This document shows, piece by piece, positions 1 to 6,282 of a stretch of DNA of 12,513 bases. A program made the translations under genes and the position numbers. Source of the stretch: a bacterium (GTDB lineage Bacteria; SZUA-79; Acidulodesulfobacterales; Acidulodesulfobacteraceae); NCBI GenBank assembly GCA_021800805.1, contig JAJYYR010000018.1, forward strand, positions 1 through 12,513, written 5' to 3'. The first letter of the stretch is position 1. Each line of letters starts with the position of its first letter. The notes beneath the pieces are model-generated. The model was given only the letters and a program-made list of their open reading frames with translations. It was not told where the DNA came from and did not search any database.

Positions 1-569
1 ATATTAATGATGTTAAGGTGGAATTTTGGGCTTCAATTGAGAATAATTTCTTATCCACAGAAAGAACATCCCTTAAAAATAATCTTAACATAGCAAATCT
101 TGATACGCTAATTGGCATGAAAACGGCTGTAATACATCACAGAGAAGTTATAAGGGATTACTACGACATTTACGTCATAACCAAAGAATTTGGGTTAGAA
201 AAAGCCATTAATGAAGCAGATAGGCTGTATAATAAGAAAGTGAACGGACTTGAATATTTTAAATTCGATGAAACTGATTTTTTCAAATATGCGGTTAATC
301 TTAAAGGGGTGGAAAGCGAAGGCGTCGATTCGGAATTAGCACCAAAATATAAAGTAAATAGAGGACAAATTGAAAGTTTTTTAAGAGAAGAAATTGAAAA
401 ATATACAATAAATAAATTTAATAGAATAGAAAAAGAGTTATCTCAGCCAAAACCCGAAAATAATCCTAAGTATTCCGTTAATCCCCAAACCCCTAAACCC
501 GACGCCTTCGCCCAAGATGTGCAGAACCGGCAAAACAAACAGGAGATTAAAAGGAAGTTCGGACGGTAA
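1..569 (+). CDS. AbiEii/AbiGii-type nucleotidyltransferase toxin, C-terminal part (5' end outside window)
   Basis: The frame is open from the first bases of the window (positions 3-17 read I-N-D-V-K) into the GTG at 18, so this is the 3' part of a longer gene and the GTG is probably not the start. The segment NLDTLIGMKTAVIHHRE followed by RDYYDIYVI is the conserved C-terminal motif of the AbiEii (DUF1814) nucleotidyltransferase family, whose full members are usually about 250-300 residues. These are toxins of type IV abortive-infection systems and normally follow an AbiEi antitoxin gene. The catalytic GS and DxD motifs would lie upstream and cannot be seen. The last 35 or so residues are a proline-, asparagine- and glutamine-rich tail ending KRKFGR, which is not part of the AbiEii fold and closely matches the tail of the HEPN protein ending at 1659. 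Family assignment is fairly sure; whether the toxin is active is unknown. Confidence 0.75.
   Translation, partial: INDVKVEFWASIENNFLSTERTSLKNNLNIANLDTLIGMKTAVIHHREVIRDYYDIYVITKEFGLEKAINEADRLYNKKVNGLEYFKFDETDFFKYAVNLKGVESEGVDSELAPKYKVNRGQIESFLREEIEKYTINKFNRIEKELSQPKPENNPKYSVNPQTPKPDAFAQDVQNRQNKQEIKRKFGR
463..525 (+). repeat. C-terminal tail repeat, copy A
   Basis: This stretch, coding for the tail of the AbiEii-like protein (NPKYSVNPQTPKPDAFAQD), aligns without gaps to 1561-1623 at roughly 80 percent nucleotide identity by eye. Both copies are read in the same frame at the 3' end of their genes. Of 22 tail residues, 17 are identical between copies. Confidence 0.85.
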
Positions 570-611
570 AATATGCTATAATTAATTATTATATATATTT
601 TTTTATACGCT

Positions 612-634
612 TTAAAAAATTACTGATTTTTTAA
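612..634. repeat. AT-only inverted repeat, 9-bp arms
   Basis: TTAAAAAAT at 612-620 and ATTTTTTAA at 626-634 are perfect inverted copies around a TACTG loop. It lies 43 bp past the AbiEii-like stop codon. It contains no GC pairs, so it would be a weak terminator at best. It may be part of the same small element as the GC hairpin at 653-672. Confidence 0.5.
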
Positions 635-652
635 CTGACATTGCCTATATAT

Positions 653-672
653 CCCCGTCCGTAAGGACGGGG
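653..672. other. GC hairpin with GTAA loop, resembling an IS200/IS605 right end
   Basis: CCCCGTCC, loop GTAA, GGACGGGG forms a perfect 8-bp stem in an otherwise AT-rich gap, followed by TAGTTCAC. IS200/IS605 transposons end in short imperfect or perfect subterminal hairpins followed a few bases later by a cleavage tetra- or pentanucleotide, and this has that look. No tnpA or tnpB gene is present in the window, so it would be a solo end or a MITE-like remnant. There is no T-run, so a Rho-independent terminator is less likely. The hairpin ends 16 nt before the MNT start codon and could also affect its translation. Confidence 0.45.
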
Positions 673-688
673 TAGTTCACTAAAAAAT

Positions 689-1129
689 ATGAAGATATTA
701 GATAAAAACATAAAAAGTAATCTTTCAGGCGCGGACAGATATTTAAATTATCTCACCGATAACGAGAGAGTTGCCTTGACTGAATTAAAAGAAAAGATTA
801 CCGAAAAATATCCTGGGGCGAAGATAATCCTTTACGGCTCCAAGGCGAGGGGAAATTATGACGAAAATTCGGATATAGATTTGCTGATTATTATTGACGA
901 TAACTATAAAATAAACAAAGATATATCTTTTAAAGAACTTGAAGAACGTTATTTCTTGCCGGTGAATAAAAAAGTTAAAGACGAGATATTAAATATATTA
1001 ACGGATATTCAAGTAAAATATTGCGTCTCTATCGACTATCAGGTTAAAAATAAAAGCTATATAGAAACCAATCTCGCGGGTGTCGTTCCATTATATCAAA
1101 ATATTAGAGAAGAAGGGGTAGAATTATGA
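689..1129 (+). CDS. MNT-type nucleotidyltransferase, antitoxin of an MNT/HEPN toxin-antitoxin pair
   Basis: The 146-residue protein carries the minimal nucleotidyltransferase signature: ILYGSKARGNYDENSDIDLL with the G50-S51 pair and Asp62 and Asp64, plus a likely third carboxylate at Asp116 in VSIDYQV. In known pairs the MNT protein (MntA) transfers AMP to a tyrosine of the HEPN toxin and neutralises it. The start is fixed by an in-frame TAA at 662-664 with only this ATG following. No good Shine-Dalgarno sequence is visible; the GC hairpin lies just upstream. The gene overlaps the HEPN gene by four bases (ATGA), so the two are translationally coupled. At 146 residues it is a little longer than the common ~100-residue MntA proteins, with about 35 extra N-terminal residues. 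Confidence 0.85.
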   Translation: MKILDKNIKSNLSGADRYLNYLTDNERVALTELKEKITEKYPGAKIILYGSKARGNYDENSDIDLLIIIDDNYKINKDISFKELEERYFLPVNKKVKDEILNILTDIQVKYCVSIDYQVKNKSYIETNLAGVVPLYQNIREEGVEL

Positions 1130-1659
1130 CTTTAGCTGAAAAAGACAAAGATGCATTGATAAAATATAGAATAGACAGAGCCAATGAAACTATTGTCGAG
1201 GCTAAAGAGGCTTTAGAATCTAATCATTTAAATTTAGCCGTTAATAGGATTTATTATGCTTGTTTTTATTCTACCGAGGCATTAATGCTTACAAGAGATT
1301 TTTCAACAAAGGATCACGGGGTATTAAAAGGTGAATTTAACAAAGTATATGTGCATGGCGGCATCGTGGATAAGAAATATTTTGCAACCCTTAATAATGC
1401 TTTTGAGAATAGACGAACAGGCGATTATGGAGATTTTGTAAAGTTTGATAAAGATGAAGTTAGGAGCTCTCTTGTAAAAACCGAAGAGTTCGTAACCGAA
1501 ATTAATAAAATGACTTTAAAGTTTATAAATAAACAAGAAACAGAAAATAAACAAAAGGATAACCCTCAGTATTCCGTTAATCCTCAAACCCCGAATCCCG
1601 ACGCCCCTGCTCAAGATATCAAGAATCAGCCGAAGCCTACAATAAAATTCCGGCGGTAA
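1126..1659 (+). CDS. HEPN-domain protein, probable RNase toxin partner of the MNT protein
   Basis: Residues 10-130 fit the HEPN domain of the PF05168 type: a helix with A-V-N-R-I-Y-Y-A-C-F-Y (residues 38-48), a TKDHGVLKGEF segment, and FENRRTGDYGDF near residues 93-104. HEPN toxins are usually RNases with an R-x4-6-H motif. Here the matching place reads R96/R97 followed by Asp100-Tyr101 and has no histidine, as is common in this subfamily, so RNase activity is less certain than for HepT. Tyr101 would be a candidate AMPylation target. Residues from about 140 to the end are a disordered-looking tail (DNPQYSVNPQTPNPDAPAQD, ending IKFRR) shared with the AbiEii-like protein at 1-569. The gene overlaps the MNT gene by four bases. 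Confidence 0.8.
   Translation: MTLAEKDKDALIKYRIDRANETIVEAKEALESNHLNLAVNRIYYACFYSTEALMLTRDFSTKDHGVLKGEFNKVYVHGGIVDKKYFATLNNAFENRRTGDYGDFVKFDKDEVRSSLVKTEEFVTEINKMTLKFINKQETENKQKDNPQYSVNPQTPNPDAPAQDIKNQPKPTIKFRR
1561..1623 (+). repeat. C-terminal tail repeat, copy B
   Basis: This is the second copy of the tail-coding repeat at 463-525, at the 3' end of the HEPN gene. It encodes NPQYSVNPQTPNPDAPAQD. Most differences are synonymous or conservative, which suggests selection on the peptide rather than on the DNA. Confidence 0.85.
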
Positions 1660-1738
1660 CCCTGCAAAAACCCCTGCATAAAAACTGTATTACCAGCCTA
1701 AATTATATAAATAAAGCCCTCTGCGGCATAGATAATTT

Positions 1739-1785
1739 CCTTGACACGGTAGGGGTCGGCGGTTCGAGACCGCCCGTGCCTACCA
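1739..1785 (+). other. tRNA-Val(GAC) 3' half, attachment-site core
   Basis: From about 1739 the sequence reads as the 3' half of a valine tRNA: anticodon loop TTGACAC (1741-1747, anticodon GAC), stem strand GGTAG (1748-1752), variable loop GGGTC, T arm GGCGG-TTCGAGA-CCGCC (1758-1774), acceptor strand CGTGCCT (1775-1781), discriminator A and encoded CCA (1783-1785). The bases upstream cannot form the anticodon stem, the D arm or the acceptor 5' strand (AGGCACG expected). The break falls exactly at the anticodon loop, one of the known crossover sites of tyrosine integrases in tRNA genes. The integrase gene starts 120 bp downstream. The 3' end points toward the integrase, so the intact tRNA gene should lie to the left, outside the window. 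Confidence 0.85.
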
Positions 1786-1826
1786 TTGAAAAACACTGCT
1801 TTTAAGATTTTCATCGATAAAATACC

Positions 1827-1855
1827 TTGACAAAAAAATCCAAAAAATGTGTAAT
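1827..1855 (+). promoter_or_regulatory. Sigma-70-type promoter of the integrase gene
   Basis: A perfect -35 box TTGACA (1827-1832) is followed after 17 bp by TGTAAT (1850-1855), five of six matches to TATAAT. Transcription would start near 1862, leaving a leader of about 45 nt before the ATG at 1906. No clear ribosome binding site precedes that ATG. Confidence 0.65.
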
Positions 1856-1858
1856 AAT

Positions 1859-1875
1859 ATGCAAAATTATGCAAA
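1859..1875 (+). promoter_or_regulatory. Possible operator: two ATGCAAA direct repeats at one helical turn
   Basis: ATGCAAA occurs at 1859-1865 and 1869-1875, spaced by exactly 10 bp, across the predicted transcription start of the integrase. Such spacing places both copies on one face of the helix, as for a regulator or excisionase site. No regulator gene is visible nearby, so this is a suggestion only. Confidence 0.3.
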
Positions 1876-1905
1876 TTTTCCCTACAAAAACCACTACGCT
1901 TTTTT

Positions 1906-2940
1906 ATGAGAATTTATAAGCGCGGAAGCACGTATTGGACGGAATTTATAGTCGATAACAAGCGTTATCAGCTCTCCTGCAAGACGAAGGACAAATCCCT
2001 TGCGTCGGAGGTAGCCGCCGCCCTGCAGTCCGACGTTATCCGGAAGAAATTCGACATACCGGCGAAATATAAAGCCGAGAAGACTTTCAAAGCAGCATGG
2101 GACGAGTACATAAATTCTTTAAATAATTCGAAAGGAACAATTCAAGTTAAAAAATGGATTTCTTCAAAGCATTTCAATATATTCAAAGACAAAAATATTG
2201 CGTCTATTGCCCTAACTGATATTAAAGATTACCAGCTAAAAAGAAAAATTGAAATTATGTCAATGCCGAAAAATACCGGAAAAAGGGAATCCGAAATATC
2301 CTTTGCCTATCTAAATAAAGAAATTCTTATTCTTTTGAATTTCTTTAACTTTTGCATGGAAAAAGCCTATCTCGATAAAAACCCCGCTACCGGCATTAAG
2401 AAATTAAACGAGCTTTCCCGCCTTAAAACCTTATCCGATACCGACATCCGGAAGCTCATCGCAGGCGCCACGAACAAACTGACCAGAGACTTAATAACCT
2501 TTTTAATTTATACCGGATGCCGGAAGGGAGAGGCTTTAAATCTTAAATGGGACGACGTGGACTTGCAGAACGACGTAATAGCGATTAAAGGCACTAAAAC
2601 CAAGTATGACAGATATATTCCTATCAGTAAACCCTTAAAAGAGCTTTTAGGCGGCGTAGAAAAAATACAGGACTGTTTATATGTATTTAACGATAAAGGG
2701 GCTAAATTAGGCAATTTTAGAAAGTCTTTTAAGACCGCCTGCCGGAACGCCGGGCTTAAGGATTTAAGGATACACGATTTAAGGCACGTGTTCGCCTCTA
2801 AAATGGTAATGAATGGGACGAGCCTGTATATTACAGGGGAACTATTAGGACACAGGACGACGCAGATGACGAAAAGGTATAGCCATTTGGTGCCGGAGAC
2901 GCTTAAGAAGGCGGTGGACGAAGTGTGGGGAAAGAAATAA
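1906..2940 (+). CDS. Tyrosine recombinase, phage/genomic-island integrase
   Basis: This 344-residue protein has the full layout of a site-specific integrase. Residues 1-55 form an N-terminal arm-type DNA-binding region (RGSTYWTEFIVDNKRYQLS), residues about 60-160 a core-binding SAM-like domain, and residues 170-340 the catalytic domain. Catalytic residues are visible: Arg206 in YTGCRKGEAL, Lys231 or Lys233 in the beta hairpin (KGTKTKYDRYIPI), His290 and Arg293 in HDLRH, His316 in LLGHR, and the nucleophile Tyr325 in KRYSHL. Length is normal and no residue is missing, so it is likely active. It starts 120 bp after the tRNA-Val fragment, reading away from it, which is the classic position for an integrase using that tRNA. 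It ends 8 bp from the stop of the convergent receiver gene, with no GC-rich terminator between them. Confidence 0.93.
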   Translation: MRIYKRGSTYWTEFIVDNKRYQLSCKTKDKSLASEVAAALQSDVIRKKFDIPAKYKAEKTFKAAWDEYINSLNNSKGTIQVKKWISSKHFNIFKDKNIASIALTDIKDYQLKRKIEIMSMPKNTGKRESEISFAYLNKEILILLNFFNFCMEKAYLDKNPATGIKKLNELSRLKTLSDTDIRKLIAGATNKLTRDLITFLIYTGCRKGEALNLKWDDVDLQNDVIAIKGTKTKYDRYIPISKPLKELLGGVEKIQDCLYVFNDKGAKLGNFRKSFKTACRNAGLKDLRIHDLRHVFASKMVMNGTSLYITGELLGHRTTQMTKRYSHLVPETLKKAVDEVWGKK

Positions 2941-2948
2941 AGAAATAC

Positions 2949-4031
2949 TTATTTTTGATTTATAATTTTTAATTCAGGTTGTCCCTGCCTTGAATAATAA
3001 TGTGAAAATCTGGCTATAATGTCTTTTAAAAACGGAGCTGAAATAGTGGCAACGGATTTAATATTGTCGTCTAATTTGTCGAATGTTCTGATATGCCTGA
3101 AATCAATAAATGAATTTTCATCCATAATACCACTGATCTCTGGAAGATAATGGTATCTTTTATTTTTATTCGGTTTTATATCATCATCTAAATATTTATT
3201 CTGATTTTTTCTATTTTTAGCTGTTTTGTCTTCTATTTTTATTATATCGTCTCCGCTTATAATTTTTACACACACTACATTATTAATTTCGCAATTACTG
3301 TCGCCTCTCGTATCCATATCGCAGGCAGGCGTTAAGATTACATATTTATTATCAACGCCAACCTCGGTTTTTTTTATAATTTCTCCTGTAAAATGAAACT
3401 CTTTAACGGGGGGAGCTATGTAAAACTCAAATAAAGAATATTCATCAAAACTACCAGATGACCGGATATCAAGATGTTCCTGTAAAACTATAGAAAAATA
3501 TCTCAAAATACCCTTTTCTTTTATGTTTTTATCTGCACGTACAGCGGACTGAATATTTTTATAATAAATTTCATCAATAAATTCTTCTATTTTTCCTCCC
3601 CGCCCAAAAACTTCTGCGATGCCCGCTTTATTAATCAGCACAAAATCAGCCAGAATTTCACCTATATCTTCATCTCCTCTTCTATATATTTTTAAAAATA
3701 ATCCTTTCTTTTTTATATATTTTTCATCAATACTGTCCGCATAGCCACTAACAACCGCTACAGGAAATTTCCTTTCCATAGATATGTCTTCAATAATTTT
3801 TTCTCCATTTGTATTTTGAATATGGGGGTCAGAACCAGACTCCGATGGTATCTTAAGGTCTATTATGGCTCCATCAAATTTATTTTCTCGGATACTTTCA
3901 ATTCCTGATTTAACGTCCGCTGCCCATCGAACTTCTATATTGGAATCGGGATTTTTTTCATTAAAGTTTTTAATGAGCTCTTTATAATTTTCAATATATT
4001 CTTCATTATCTTCAACTATAAGAATTTTCAT
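2949..4031 (-). CDS. Response-regulator receiver protein with an unknown C-terminal domain
   Basis: Residues 1-120 are a CheY-like receiver with all key residues: acidic pair Glu7-Asp8, phospho-acceptor Asp58 in AIIDLKIP, Ser95 in VVSGYAD and Lys114 in LFLK. The remaining 240 residues are not a recognised DNA-binding output domain; I see no helix-turn-helix. They contain a TPACDMD motif (residues 234-240, Cys237-Asp238), a YHYLP segment (293-297) and a basic end, FSHYYSRQGQP (342-352). The gene is the last of the minus-strand operon, 40 bp after the kinase gene, with a strong AAGGAG five bases before its ATG. It is most likely the phosphorylation partner of the upstream kinase. The output could be an enzymatic effector or a protein-interaction module; the sequence does not say which. 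Confidence 0.8.
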   Translation of the reverse strand: MKILIVEDNEEYIENYKELIKNFNEKNPDSNIEVRWAADVKSGIESIRENKFDGAIIDLKIPSESGSDPHIQNTNGEKIIEDISMERKFPVAVVSGYADSIDEKYIKKKGLFLKIYRRGDEDIGEILADFVLINKAGIAEVFGRGGKIEEFIDEIYYKNIQSAVRADKNIKEKGILRYFSIVLQEHLDIRSSGSFDEYSLFEFYIAPPVKEFHFTGEIIKKTEVGVDNKYVILTPACDMDTRGDSNCEINNVVCVKIISGDDIIKIEDKTAKNRKNQNKYLDDDIKPNKNKRYHYLPEISGIMDENSFIDFRHIRTFDKLDDNIKSVATISAPFLKDIIARFSHYYSRQGQPELKIINQK

Positions 4032-4071
4032 TTCATCTCCTTATTTTATTGCAGTGATGCATTGAATAATG

Positions 4072-6282
4072 CTACTGTTTTTCATTGAATTTTAAAACAA
4101 ATACTGCTCCTGACTCAGAATAGACAGCTTCAAGCTTTCCCCCATTTTTTGATGCAATCTCACCGGCTATTGCAAGCCCCAGACCCGTTCCATCTGTCTT
4201 TGTTGAAAAACCGGGTTCAAATATTATTCCGTTTTCTATATATTTTTTCTGTATACCTGGACCGGTATCATTATATTTGACAGTAGTTTCATTTTTCAAT
4301 ACGCTGGCATTAATCGATATCATTTTACCGGTTTTTTCAACTGTTCCTAACCAGTACAGACTGTTATCGATAAGATTCACGAAAATTTGCGAAATCTCGC
4401 TTTCAACGGCAGATATTTCCATATTTTTAATGCTGCATTCAAGTTTAAATTCGATACCGCTTCTCTTAAATTCGTTTTCAAATATACGTGCTGATTCTTT
4501 TATAACATCACATAAATTTATTTTATTCCTTACCCTCCTTGTTACAGCAAGGATATTAAGTTTATTTACAAGATCAATGAGATTTTTTGAATTTCTGTGT
4601 ATCGCATTTAAAATATTTTCTGTTTCTGCAAGTATTTCAGCCGCTGGATTTTTTTTAATGAGTAAAAATTTGTCAAGTACAACAGGAATAAGATTTTTAA
4701 TTACGCCAAGCGGTATTCTTATTTCATGCTGGATTACCATCATTATTTTTCCCAGTGTTATCTGTCCTCTGTAAACAGCAACTGTTTTTTCAACAGAATC
4801 AATTGTATCTTGTTTTATTTTTCTCTGTTCTTCAAGAATCAACCTGATATCATCGTTTAACGATTCATCTGTTATTCCTTTCTTTTTAAGGCTTTGAGAT
4901 ATTTTATTTTCTATCTCGGAAAAATCAAATAAACTCTCAAGTTCTTTTTCTATACTGTGTTCCCTTTTTCTCCCCCTTCCTGTTCGAAGCCTATACTGAT
5001 AACGGTTTTCTTCCATGAATTTGAGAGCATAAAGCGAGAGATTTTTAAGTCCTTCGAAATATTCATTTTCTTTTAAGCCATCCCTTGCGCTTTTTTCTTC
5101 AAGATTAGATTCTTCTTCGCTCATTATTTTTATAATACCCGCAATCTGATTATTACCTATTCTCAATCCTGGATTATTCACTCTTCTTCTATCCAGCTCA
5201 AGCCAGTCGTAACCGGGATTTCCATAAGGTCTTAATCTGAAATCCTTTCTGTATATCGAAATACCCGTTATCTCATCAAGCTTCTTTTTTATATCCGTAA
5301 GTCTTTCTTCTTTAAATTTTTCTCCTATTTCTATCAGGGTTTCCCTATCCCTATCAAAAATCCTGAAATCAATTTCAAGGCTGGAAGGGAATTTACCGGT
5401 AAGCCCCCTTTTTTCATCCGGAAATTTTATTTCTCTATAAATTCTATCTTCTGTATTTTCGTAAAGATTCTTATAAGTAAGATCCATGACAGTAATATCG
5501 GCGTTTTCCTCTTTTCTTTTTATTTCTCCATGAAGTCTGTAATTATACATGTCGAGTAATGGCAGAGGTTCTATCTTTACAGTTTTTTCCGGATAGATTT
5601 CATCAAAATCTTTAAAGATCAGTGAAATTGAAAAACTGTCATCGGAATCACCGGTAGGAACAATCAACCTGAGTTCGGAAATAAGCTTTTTTATTTTATT
5701 TGCATTCCAGTCGTCAAGAAATTCTTTTCCGCCCGTAATTTTCAGTTCAGTCCCGTGTGGTTCGGATGTTTGAGAATGGTCAGTGAGAATTTCGACTTCA
5801 TCGAGAAATCTGGCATCCGCAAATTTTTTCCAGTCAAGCAGCATGGAGGTTTTTTCGCCTGCCTTATCTACTGTCTTAAGGAATAATTCATTTCCAAGTC
5901 GAGACGAAGCGAATCTCCCTATGCCTTTTCTTCCCTGAAGAAGTCTTCCTTCAGGGCTATCTTTCTGTTCTTTTTTAAGAGAAAAAGACGGCACCATCCA
6001 TATATCCCTGACGGTGTTAAAATCCATTCCATGACCGTCATCTTTTACTGTTATCTTTATTCCATGTTCTTTTTTGTTCTTTTCTTCACTGGTTTCATCT
6101 GCATCAGTTTTCGAAAAAGTTATCTCTACAGATCTGGCGTCTGCATCATATGAATTTTTGATAAGTTCAATAATTGCCGCATAATTATCTCCTACCAGAT
6201 CTCTTCCTACTGTAAAGATATGTTTTCCTGATGGCCTAAGTTTTAAAGACCCTGCATCATGACTGCCATGTGTTTTATTCAT
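4072..6282 (-). CDS. Dual GHKL protein: Hsp90/MutL-like ATPase fused to a histidine kinase
   Basis: The 736-residue protein has two ATP-binding modules. The first (residues about 20-230) is of the Hsp90/MutL/MORC kind: ELIKNSYDADA (39-49), KDDGHGM (80-86) and GRKGIGRFASSRLG (117-130). Residues 230-480 are a charged linker region, including the RTGRGRKR basic stretch near 433-440 and probable coiled coil. The second is a histidine kinase: H-box QHEIRIPLG with His519, N-box NLIDNSLYW (636-644), NDTGPGI (671-677), FEPGFSTK and GTGLGLA (698-704). No membrane segment or signal peptide is visible, so it is cytosolic, and the N-terminal ATPase may be the sensor, perhaps clamping DNA as MutL-like proteins do. 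Its ATG overlaps the methyltransferase stop (ATGA) with AAAGGAA seven bases upstream, so the two are co-translated. The receiver protein follows. Confidence 0.88.
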   Translation of the reverse strand: MNKTHGSHDAGSLKLRPSGKHIFTVGRDLVGDNYAAIIELIKNSYDADARSVEITFSKTDADETSEEKNKKEHGIKITVKDDGHGMDFNTVRDIWMVPSFSLKKEQKDSPEGRLLQGRKGIGRFASSRLGNELFLKTVDKAGEKTSMLLDWKKFADARFLDEVEILTDHSQTSEPHGTELKITGGKEFLDDWNANKIKKLISELRLIVPTGDSDDSFSISLIFKDFDEIYPEKTVKIEPLPLLDMYNYRLHGEIKRKEENADITVMDLTYKNLYENTEDRIYREIKFPDEKRGLTGKFPSSLEIDFRIFDRDRETLIEIGEKFKEERLTDIKKKLDEITGISIYRKDFRLRPYGNPGYDWLELDRRRVNNPGLRIGNNQIAGIIKIMSEEESNLEEKSARDGLKENEYFEGLKNLSLYALKFMEENRYQYRLRTGRGRKREHSIEKELESLFDFSEIENKISQSLKKKGITDESLNDDIRLILEEQRKIKQDTIDSVEKTVAVYRGQITLGKIMMVIQHEIRIPLGVIKNLIPVVLDKFLLIKKNPAAEILAETENILNAIHRNSKNLIDLVNKLNILAVTRRVRNKINLCDVIKESARIFENEFKRSGIEFKLECSIKNMEISAVESEISQIFVNLIDNSLYWLGTVEKTGKMISINASVLKNETTVKYNDTGPGIQKKYIENGIIFEPGFSTKTDGTGLGLAIAGEIASKNGGKLEAVYSESGAVFVLKFNEKQ

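Noticed and set aside
1741..1746. TTGACA as a -35 promoter box
   Set aside because: It is the anticodon loop of the tRNA-Val fragment, and no -10 box follows at 16-18 bp; the integrase promoter at 1827 is much better.
1680..1785. A complete tRNA gene
   Set aside because: Only the half from the anticodon loop to CCA is present; the bases upstream cannot form the anticodon stem, D arm or acceptor 5' strand.
2941..2948. A shared terminator between the integrase and the convergent receiver gene
   Set aside because: The gap is only 8 bp and no GC-rich stem with a T-run is visible on either side.
4277..4774. A plus-strand reading frame of 165 codons
   Set aside because: It lies wholly inside the kinase gene, opposite its H-box to G1 motifs, and shows no domain of its own; it is a shadow frame.
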